From Mesorhizobium sp. Root102 (GTDB taxonomy: Bacteria; Pseudomonadota; Alphaproteobacteria; Rhizobiales; Rhizobiaceae), in NCBI RefSeq assembly GCF_001425625.1, contig NZ_LMCP01000034.1:1-64000 (forward strand): a DNA stretch of 64,000 bases. Direction: 5' to 3'. Every line of letters starts with the position of its first letter. Position 1 is the first letter of the stretch. A model generated the notes under the pieces. It did not search any database. It saw only the letters and a program-made list of their open reading frames with translations, and was not told the origin of the DNA. This document shows positions 57,669 to 64,000 of this stretch, piece by piece. The translations under genes were made by a program, and so were the position numbers.

Positions 57669-59588
57669 CTACGCGCTTTTCCCGGGAAAACCGGTTTCCA
57701 CTTTTCCTGAAATTGCTCCCGCCGCGACAGGCCGGTCATCGTCCGGCCGCAGCTGTAAATCGTAGAGCGCGCGATAGCGCCCACTGAGCGCCAGCAATTC
57801 CTCATGCGTGCCGCGCTCGACGATCCGGCCGTTCTCGACGAACAGTATCTGGTCGGCATGCATCAGCGAGCTCAGCCTGTGCGAAATGATCAGCGTGACG
57901 CGGTCCTTGGCGAAGCGCTTCATCGCCGCCCGGATGCGCTGCTCGGTGCCGGCGTCTATTGCCGCGGTCGAATCGTCGAAGACCAGCACCGATGGCCGCA
58001 ACATCAGGCTGCGGGCGATGGTCAGGCGCTGCCGCTGGCCGCCGGAAAGCGATGCGCCGCGTTCGCCGACGACCGTGGTGTAGCCCGCCGGGAGCCCGAT
58101 GATGTAGTTGTGCAGCTGGGCGTACTCGGCCGCCTGCCCAATGCGGGTCTCGCGCGCCCAGGGATTGCCGTAGGCGATGTTGTTCTCGATCGAGGTGGTG
58201 AACAGGAACGCATCCTGCTGCACGACGCCGACCGCCTTGCGCAGCGATTTCAGCGTCACCTCACGGATGTCCTGGCCGTCGATGGTGATCGCACCTGACG
58301 TGACGTCGTAGAAGCGCGGGATCAGATGCGCGATGGTCGACTTGCCGCTACCCGGAGGGCCGACAATCCCGACGGTTTCGCCGGACCTCGCCTCGAAGGA
58401 GATGCCGGACAGCGTCGGGCGATCGCCCGCCCCCTCATAGCGGAAGCCGACATTGTCGAAGCGCAGCACGCCGTCGGTGACGACGAGGTCCCTGGCGCCG
58501 GGCGCGTCCTCGATGTCGAGTTCGGCGTCGAGCAGTTCGAACAGCCGCGTGCCGCAGGTCGAGGCGCGCGCGAAGGAGTTGACCATCAGGCCGAGCTGGC
58601 GCACCGGCATCTGCAGGATGGTCATGAAGGTGAGGAACTGGGCCAGCGTGCCGACGCTGATCTGGTCTGCGATCACCTTCTGGCCGCCGAACCAGAGCAC
58701 CAGCCCCATGGCGGCCAGGAACGAGAAGTTCATGGCGCTGGTGTTCGAGACGCGGATGTCGACGCGCTGATTGGCAAGTTCCAGCGCCGACAGCTTGGCG
58801 CGGTCGAATTTTTCGAGCTCATGCCGCTGTGCCGCGAAGGCCCGCACGACGCGGATGCCGCCGAGGTTCTCGTCCATCACCCGGCTCAGCACCGACAGGC
58901 GCTCCTGCAAAGTCAGCCAGGTGCTGCGCAACTTGAGCTGGGTGACTGAGGACCGCCAGGCAACGAACGGCACAAAACTCAGGCTGAGCAGCCCGAGTAC
59001 GAGATCGGTGCTGATCAGCAGGTAGGCGCCGACGCCGATCAGTACGCCGAGCAGGACGACGCGCAGGATGCCGGTGGAAAAGAACATGCGCACGCCGTCG
59101 AGATCGAGCAGGCCAAGCGTGATCAGATCGCCGGTGTGGACCCTGTCGTGGTAGGCGAAGCTCAGGCGCTGGATCTTCTCGTAGAAGGCCAGGCGCAGTT
59201 CGTAGCCGGTGCGGTGGCCGACGGCCTCGCCATAGTAGTTCTGCGCCATAGTGAAGAGACCGCGCAGGATGCTGACGACGAGCAGCGTCAGCGCCGTGTT
59301 CCACAGCGCCTGCTCCGCCGCGGTTCCGGCACCCGCGGCCATCACGCCCTGTGCCTGGTCGATGGCACGTCCCAGCAGGCGCGGAATGAAAAGCTGCAGC
59401 GTCGCGGCGATGAAGGTCGAGACGATGGTGATGCCGACCTGCCAGGGATGGCGCAGCGTCATGCGCACGATGCGGAGCAAGGTGCTGAGACCCTTGCCCC
59501 AGGAGGCTTCCGCTACATGAGCAAACGATTTCCCGCGCTCCGGCGCGCCGCCGATTGCTTGCGTGTTCAAGGGAAATATCCAAACCAA
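57669..59588 (-). CDS. ABC exporter half-transporter (MsbA/LmrCD-like)
   Basis: A 639-residue fused transmembrane/ATPase protein. Six helices lie in about residues 45-330; the ATPase has Walker A GPPGSGKST, signature LSGGQRQRLTIARSLM and Walker B VLVFDDSTAAID. The Walker B Glu is replaced by Asp (DDST), which marks the degenerate ATPase site of heterodimeric exporters. So the consensus site would lie in the partner, the frameshifted gene. Its last ~13 residues (SGKVETGFPGK) are encoded by a dispersed repeat. The TTG at 59588 is uncertain as a start. Confidence 0.85.
   Translation of the reverse strand: MVWIFPLNTQAIGGAPERGKSFAHVAEASWGKGLSTLLRIVRMTLRHPWQVGITIVSTFIAATLQLFIPRLLGRAIDQAQGVMAAGAGTAAEQALWNTALTLLVVSILRGLFTMAQNYYGEAVGHRTGYELRLAFYEKIQRLSFAYHDRVHTGDLITLGLLDLDGVRMFFSTGILRVVLLGVLIGVGAYLLISTDLVLGLLSLSFVPFVAWRSSVTQLKLRSTWLTLQERLSVLSRVMDENLGGIRVVRAFAAQRHELEKFDRAKLSALELANQRVDIRVSNTSAMNFSFLAAMGLVLWFGGQKVIADQISVGTLAQFLTFMTILQMPVRQLGLMVNSFARASTCGTRLFELLDAELDIEDAPGARDLVVTDGVLRFDNVGFRYEGAGDRPTLSGISFEARSGETVGIVGPPGSGKSTIAHLIPRFYDVTSGAITIDGQDIREVTLKSLRKAVGVVQQDAFLFTTSIENNIAYGNPWARETRIGQAAEYAQLHNYIIGLPAGYTTVVGERGASLSGGQRQRLTIARSLMLRPSVLVFDDSTAAIDAGTEQRIRAAMKRFAKDRVTLIISHRLSSLMHADQILFVENGRIVERGTHEELLALSGRYRALYDLQLRPDDDRPVAAGAISGKVETGFPGKSA
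57687..57705. repeat. dispersed repeat copy at the exporter gene 3' end
   Basis: Exact inverted match to 26732-26750 in the nirB-nirD spacer. Here it lies inside the coding end of the exporter gene and supplies its C-terminal residues. Confidence 0.75.
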
Positions 59589-59752
59589 TCCGGAGGTTAG
59601 CCCGGACTAATAAAGCGACTCATTCAGATGGCGCGATGTTACGCGTGTCCGAGTTGACCGTTCAAGAGCCAATTCTGACATCGCACTGTGCCTGATCCAG
59701 ACGTGCCGGAAATCTCTTTTGCATTGAAGCCTGACGCGCATCCTTATATCGC

Positions 59753-60781
59753 ATGGCTATGAAGAAAATCGGTTTCCTGTCGTTCGGTCACTGGACGCCC
59801 TCGTCGCAATCGCAAGTGCGCTCGGCTTCGGATGCGCTTTTGCAATCCATCGAGCTGGCCGTCGCCGCCGAGCAGCTTGGCGCGGACGGGGCGTATTTCC
59901 GCGTGCATCATTTCGCCCGCCAGCTCGCTTCGCCGTTCCCGCTGCTGGCGGCCGTTGGCGCCAGAACCAACCGCATCGAAATCGGCACCGCGGTCATCGA
60001 TATGCGCTACGAGAATCCGCTCTACATGGCCGAGGATGCGGGTGCCGCCGACATCATCGCCGTCGGCCGCCTGCAACTTGGCATCAGCCGTGGCTCGCCC
60101 GAGCAGGTCATCGATGGCTGGCGCCATTTCGGCTACGCGCCGCCGGAAGGCAAAAGCGACGCCGACATGGCGCGGCATCACGCCGAGGTCTTCCTCGAGA
60201 CGCTGCGCGGCGAGGGCTTCGCCCAGCCCAATCCGCGGCCGATGTTCCCCAACCCGCCCGGCCTGCTGCGCCTCGAGCCGTATTCGGAGGGCCTGCGCGA
60301 GCGGATCTGGTGGGGTGCGGCCACCAACGCCACTTCGGAGTGGGCGGCGAAGCTCGGCATGAACCTGCAAAGCTCGACGCTCAAATTCGACGAGAGCGGC
60401 AAGCCGTTTCACATCCAGCAGGCCGAGCAGATCCGCATCTACCGCGAGGCCTGGAAGGCTGCCGGCCACACGCGTGAGCCGCGCGTCTCGGTCAGCCGCA
60501 GCATCTTCGCGCTGGTCGACGATCGCGACCGCGCCTATTTCGGGCGCGGCAACGAGAGCCGCGACCAGATCGGCTTCATCGAGGAGAACACCAAGGCGAT
60601 CTTCGGGCGCAGCTACGCGGCCGAGCCGGATGTGCTGATCAAGGAATTGGCGCAGGACGAGGCGATCGCCGAGGCTGACACGCTGCTGCTCACCGTTCCG
60701 AACCAGCTCGGCGTCGATTACAATGCGCATGTCATCGAGGCGATCCTGACCCATGTCGCGCCGGCGCTGGGCTGGCGCTGA
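59753..60781 (+). CDS. LLM-class flavin-dependent monooxygenase
   Basis: A 342-residue bacterial luciferase-like protein with a TIM-barrel pattern: the start KKIGFLSFGHWTP, AYFRVHHFARQLASPFPLL and LQLGISRGSPEQVI are typical. It uses reduced flavin (FMN or F420) to oxidise small molecules; substrate unknown. It diverges from the exporter and precedes a ThuA-like and an ALDH gene in the same direction (gaps of 38 and 25 bp), so the three are a likely operon. Confidence 0.85.
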   Translation: MAMKKIGFLSFGHWTPSSQSQVRSASDALLQSIELAVAAEQLGADGAYFRVHHFARQLASPFPLLAAVGARTNRIEIGTAVIDMRYENPLYMAEDAGAADIIAVGRLQLGISRGSPEQVIDGWRHFGYAPPEGKSDADMARHHAEVFLETLRGEGFAQPNPRPMFPNPPGLLRLEPYSEGLRERIWWGAATNATSEWAAKLGMNLQSSTLKFDESGKPFHIQQAEQIRIYREAWKAAGHTREPRVSVSRSIFALVDDRDRAYFGRGNESRDQIGFIEENTKAIFGRSYAAEPDVLIKELAQDEAIAEADTLLLTVPNQLGVDYNAHVIEAILTHVAPALGWR

Positions 60782-60819
60782 CGTTCGGATCAAGGCGGAT
60801 AGTTCCAGGGAGGTACACC

Positions 60820-61464
60820 ATGCCGAAGAAAGCCCTGATTGCCTGGGGCGGCTGGGAAGGTCACACACCGGAGCGCAGCGCCAACGTCGTGCGTGCGCTG
60901 CTGGAGCGGAACGGGTTCGACGTCACGCTCGGCCAGGGCACGGCGATGTTCGCCGATCCGGCGCTTGCTTCCTTCGATCTCATCGTGCCTGTCATCACGA
61001 TGTCGACGATCGAAAAGGCCGAGCTGCAGAACCTGACGCTTGCGGTTCGCCAGGGCAGCGGGCTTGGCGGCTTCCACGGCACGATGGGCGACAGTTTCCG
61101 CAATGAAACCGATTATCAGTTCATGACCGGCGGCCAGTGGGTCGCGCATCCCGGCGACATCATCGACTACACGGTGGCCGTCACCCGGCCGGACGACCCG
61201 ATCACAAAGGGCGTCAGTGATTTCGCCTACCGGTCGGAACAGTATTACATGCATGTCGACCCGAGCAACGAGGTGCTGGCCACGACAACCTTCACCGACG
61301 CGCATTTCCCGGGGATAGGCGGCGTTGTGATGCCGGTCGTCTGGAAGCGCCGCTATGGCGCTGGGAAGGTTTTCTACAGCGCTCTCGGCCACAATGCCGA
61401 CGAGTTCGCAGTGCCGGAAATGGCCTTGATTTTAGAGCGGGGTCTCATCTGGGCCGCCCGCTAG
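60820..61464 (+). CDS. ThuA-like domain protein
   Basis: A 214-residue protein of the trehalose-utilisation (ThuA) type glutamine-amidotransferase-like fold. It has WGGWEGHTPERSA at the start, GGFHGTMGDSF in the middle and VFYSALGHNADEF near the end, all characteristic. Members process keto-disaccharides or related sugars. It sits between a flavin monooxygenase and an aldehyde dehydrogenase rather than among thu transport genes, so its pathway is unclear. Confidence 0.85.
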   Translation: MPKKALIAWGGWEGHTPERSANVVRALLERNGFDVTLGQGTAMFADPALASFDLIVPVITMSTIEKAELQNLTLAVRQGSGLGGFHGTMGDSFRNETDYQFMTGGQWVAHPGDIIDYTVAVTRPDDPITKGVSDFAYRSEQYYMHVDPSNEVLATTTFTDAHFPGIGGVVMPVVWKRRYGAGKVFYSALGHNADEFAVPEMALILERGLIWAAR

Positions 61465-61489
61465 GTCGGTGCGAACTGAGGACAGGACC

Positions 61490-62983
61490 ATGACGGCACC
61501 GGTGAGAGATTTCCCGCTGCACACGCCCATCGATGGCCGGCACCGCAAGATGCTGATCGATGGCGCCTGGTGCGACGCGCTCAGCGGCCGGACCTTCGAG
61601 ACGCGCAACCCCGCAACCGGCGCTGTGATCGGCACCGTGCCGCTCTCCGACTCCCGTGACATCGACCTCGCCGTGGCGGCGGCCAGGCGCGCCTTCGATG
61701 GACCGTGGAGCCGGTTCAAGCCCTATGAGCGCCAGGTGCTGCTGCTCAAGATCGCCGACCTGATGGAGCGTCATTGGGAGGAGATTGCGCTTTCGGACAC
61801 GACGGATATGGGCATGCCCATCGTGCGCACGCTGGCCAACAAGAACCGTGTGCTCGGCATGCTGCGCTTCTATGCCGGCATGGCGACGTCGATCCACGGC
61901 CACACGATCGGCAATTCGCTGCCGGGCGAGATCATCTCCTACACGCGCAAGGAACCGGTTGGCGTCGTCGGTGCGATCATTCCCTGGAACGCGCCGACCG
62001 CCGCCTCGATCTGGAAGATCGGTCCGGCGCTGGCGACCGGCTGCACCATCGTGCTGAAACCTTCCGAGGAAGCGCCGCTGACGCCGCTGCTGATCGGTGC
62101 GCTGATGATGGAGGCCGGCGTGCCGCCCGGCGTCGTCAACGTCGTCACCGGCACGGGTGGGGAGGCCGGCGCGCCGCTTGCCGCCCATATGGACGTCGAC
62201 AAGATCGTCTTCACCGGCTCGACAGCGACCGGCCAGAACATCCTGCGCGCCTCGGCCGGCAACATGAAGCGGGTCTCGCTGGAACTCGGCGGCAAGTCGC
62301 CGGTCATCGTCTGCGCTGATGCCGATCTCGAACGCGCCGTGCCGATCGCGGCCATGTCGGTGTTCGCGAATTCCGGCCAGATCTGCATCGCTGGCTCGCG
62401 GCTGTTCGTCGAACGGCCGATCCATGACGAATTCGTCGAGCGGGTCTCGGCCTATGCGGCTAAGCTCAGGATCGGCGACGGCGCCGATCCCGAGACCGAG
62501 ATCGGACCGCTGATTTCGCTCAGGCAGCTCGAACGCGTCACCGGTTTCATCGCGGATGGCACCAGGCAGGGCGCAAGGCTGGTCACTGGCGGCAACCGCA
62601 TCACCGAAGGCGCGCTTGGCGCCGGCAACTTCATCACGCCGAGCGTCTTTTCCGGCGTCACCGACGACATGCGCATTGCCCGGGAGGAAATCTTCGGCCC
62701 GGTCATCTCGGCACTGCCTTTCGACACGCTGGACGAAGTTGTGCGGCGCGGCAACGACACGCTTTATGGGTTGGGTGCCGGCGTGTTCACCCGCGACCTC
62801 GGCAAGGCGCATCAACTGGCCAACCGCCTGCGCGCCGGCTCCGTCTGGGTCAACACCTATCACGCCATCGACCCGGCGGTGCCCTTCGGCGGCTACAAGA
62901 TGAGCGGCTACGGACGTGAGGGCGGTGCGGAGCACCTCGACGAATATCTGAGCACGAAAGGCGTCTGGATCAGGACGGATTGA
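61490..62983 (+). CDS. NAD-dependent aldehyde dehydrogenase
   Basis: A 497-residue aldehyde dehydrogenase. Catalytic Glu is in SLELGGKSP, catalytic Cys in NSGQICIAGSR, cofactor motif FTGSTATGQN. It resembles betaine-aldehyde/phenylacetaldehyde-type enzymes (IIPWNAPTAASIWKIGPALA). GAGGACAGG precedes the ATG at 61490. It is the last gene of the short operon with the monooxygenase and ThuA-like protein. Confidence 0.9.
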   Translation: MTAPVRDFPLHTPIDGRHRKMLIDGAWCDALSGRTFETRNPATGAVIGTVPLSDSRDIDLAVAAARRAFDGPWSRFKPYERQVLLLKIADLMERHWEEIALSDTTDMGMPIVRTLANKNRVLGMLRFYAGMATSIHGHTIGNSLPGEIISYTRKEPVGVVGAIIPWNAPTAASIWKIGPALATGCTIVLKPSEEAPLTPLLIGALMMEAGVPPGVVNVVTGTGGEAGAPLAAHMDVDKIVFTGSTATGQNILRASAGNMKRVSLELGGKSPVIVCADADLERAVPIAAMSVFANSGQICIAGSRLFVERPIHDEFVERVSAYAAKLRIGDGADPETEIGPLISLRQLERVTGFIADGTRQGARLVTGGNRITEGALGAGNFITPSVFSGVTDDMRIAREEIFGPVISALPFDTLDEVVRRGNDTLYGLGAGVFTRDLGKAHQLANRLRAGSVWVNTYHAIDPAVPFGGYKMSGYGREGGAEHLDEYLSTKGVWIRTD

Positions 62984-63068
62984 GAGGGATGGAGAGCCGG
63001 AATTTTGCCGGTGGCAATCTATGGCGCGAAGGAACGCGACGTGGATGCTGGGTCCTCCACCTCACAGC

Positions 63069-64000
63069 TCACCCGATGCCGCCGGTGACCACATAAGCGC
63101 CGGCGCTGCGCCCGTCGTCCAGCCGCACCACGGCCGTCACGATCGAGCCATACGGACCGCGCCAGACGCTCTGCAGCCGCTGATGCTCGACGGCCGGGAC
63201 GAGCGTGCGCCCGCTGAAGCGCGCGCGGCTTCGCTGCACCGCGACGGCTTCTCCGTTGACATGCACCTTGACGCTGGCCGTTTCGGCGGCCTCCCTGGGC
63301 AGGTCGAGCGTGATGATGATCTCGTCCTCATCGCCGGAAGACCGCGTTTCGGCGGAAAGCACTATTGCAAGCGGAAGCCCCTTGCCGTCGCCGTCTCGGG
63401 CTGGCCGGGCTGAAAAGACCTCATCGGCCAGCTCGGGCGTGCGCGGCGGGCGGGTGCGGCGGTGACTGGACTGTTCGTAGTCGCCGGCCATGCGCAGCAG
63501 CCTCTCGTCGTCATAGGCCTTGCCGGCGAGGGTGAGGCCGACCGGCATGCCGATGTCGGCCATGGTGCCCATCGGCACGGTGACGGTCGGGATGCCGAAA
63601 TGGCGCCAGACCAGATTGCCGTTGGCGACCCAGGTGCCGTTGCGCCAGGCAAGCGTGGCGGAAGCCTCGTTGACATCGGCATCGGCCGGCCCGACATCGG
63701 CGGCGGCGGGCAGCACCACGGCGTCGATGCCTTGCGCGTCGAGCCAGTCCTCGAAATCGATCCGCCTCGTCGCCTCCAGCCCTTTCAGGCCTTCTTTGAG
63801 CGTCGGAATATCCAGGACGGGGGTGACGCCGGCCCGCGCCCGCTCGACATACTCCCTCAGATCGAAGCCACCGTCATAGCGGTCAGGCAGCGTGCCCGGT
63901 GGCTGCGGGAAGATCTTGGGGCCATCGACCGAGGCGAGGTCGGGGAGCGCCGGATCGGCGTTGGCGCGTAAAAAGTCATCCCAGCCCCAGATGCAGAGAT
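63069..64000 (-). CDS. amidase-family protein, N-terminally cut by window edge
   Basis: The minus-strand frame is open from the right edge (ICIWGWDDFLRANADPALPD) to the stop at 63069. It encodes the C-terminal part of an amidase-signature enzyme: FEDWLDAQGIDAVVLPA, then FGIPTVTVPMGTMADIGMPV and LAGKAYDDERLLRMAGDYE. The Ser-Ser-Lys catalytic region lies outside the window. After the amidase fold about 130 residues follow as a predicted beta-rich extension (63069-63480), not usual for the family. The gap 62984-63068 has no gene. Confidence 0.8.
   Translation of the reverse strand, partial: LCIWGWDDFLRANADPALPDLASVDGPKIFPQPPGTLPDRYDGGFDLREYVERARAGVTPVLDIPTLKEGLKGLEATRRIDFEDWLDAQGIDAVVLPAAADVGPADADVNEASATLAWRNGTWVANGNLVWRHFGIPTVTVPMGTMADIGMPVGLTLAGKAYDDERLLRMAGDYEQSSHRRTRPPRTPELADEVFSARPARDGDGKGLPLAIVLSAETRSSGDEDEIIITLDLPREAAETASVKVHVNGEAVAVQRSRARFSGRTLVPAVEHQRLQSVWRGPYGSIVTAVVRLDDGRSAGAYVVTGGIG

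Overview
The window looks like a chromosomal accessory segment of an alphaproteobacterium of the Rhizobiales, most likely Mesorhizobium or a close relative. The evidence is the high GC content, the many ABC uptake operons with dedicated GntR, ROK and XRE regulators, the NasS-NasT type nitrate locus, and short dispersed repeats of a kind common in Mesorhizobium genomes. I see no tRNA, rRNA, CRISPR array or replication origin. The species call is inferred from gene content only.

Left part (1-19.6 kb): an OmpA-like gene broken by a 115-bp tandem duplication sits ahead of a Rab-like GTPase and a class III adenylate cyclase. Next come an iron-ADH/aldehyde dehydrogenase/alpha-beta hydrolase operon with a divergent GntR regulator, a PfpI/DJ-1 protein, a sugar ABC operon with a two-headed GntR regulator and a polyol-type dehydrogenase, a REP-associated transposase (RAYT) nested in direct and inverted repeats, and a type I secretion ATPase/adaptor pair. 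Two decayed fragments (LivH-like permease, flavin oxidoreductase) show past rearrangement.

Nitrate assimilation (19.8-29.8 kb): nasT-nasS is followed by two copies of one control module, each made of a sigma-54 promoter, two ANTAR-type hexaloop hairpins and a terminator. The first copy now drives only a scar (nrtA start fused to an nrtD remnant, then a nirB start). The second drives a truncated nrtA and then an intact MFS nitrate transporter, nirB, nirD and nasA. The ABC nitrate transporter has been lost and an MFS carrier appears to serve the operon.

Middle part (29.9-44.7 kb): a polyamine-type operon on the minus strand (XRE-cupin regulator, binding protein, two permeases, ATPase, FAD oxidase, cupin), then a sugar ABC importer bracketed by two related SGNH hydrolases and preceded by a ROK regulator.

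Right part (44.9-64 kb): a stress-type SDR; a catabolic cluster (HisC-like aminotransferase, SDR, HisD-like dehydrogenase, zinc dehydrogenase, HutC-type GntR regulator, APH-fold kinase, NitT/TauT-family ABC importer) tied together by four copies of a TGTATATRCATGTA-like operator; a heterodimeric ABC exporter with one subunit frameshifted in its Walker A motif; then a luciferase-like monooxygenase, a ThuA-like protein, an aldehyde dehydrogenase and the C-terminal part of an amidase cut by the window edge. My best hypothesis for the operator-linked cluster is uptake and oxidation of a dihydroxypropanesulfonate-like compound, from the HisD-like/SDR/zinc-ADH trio. The structured 5' leader of its transporter may be a riboswitch.
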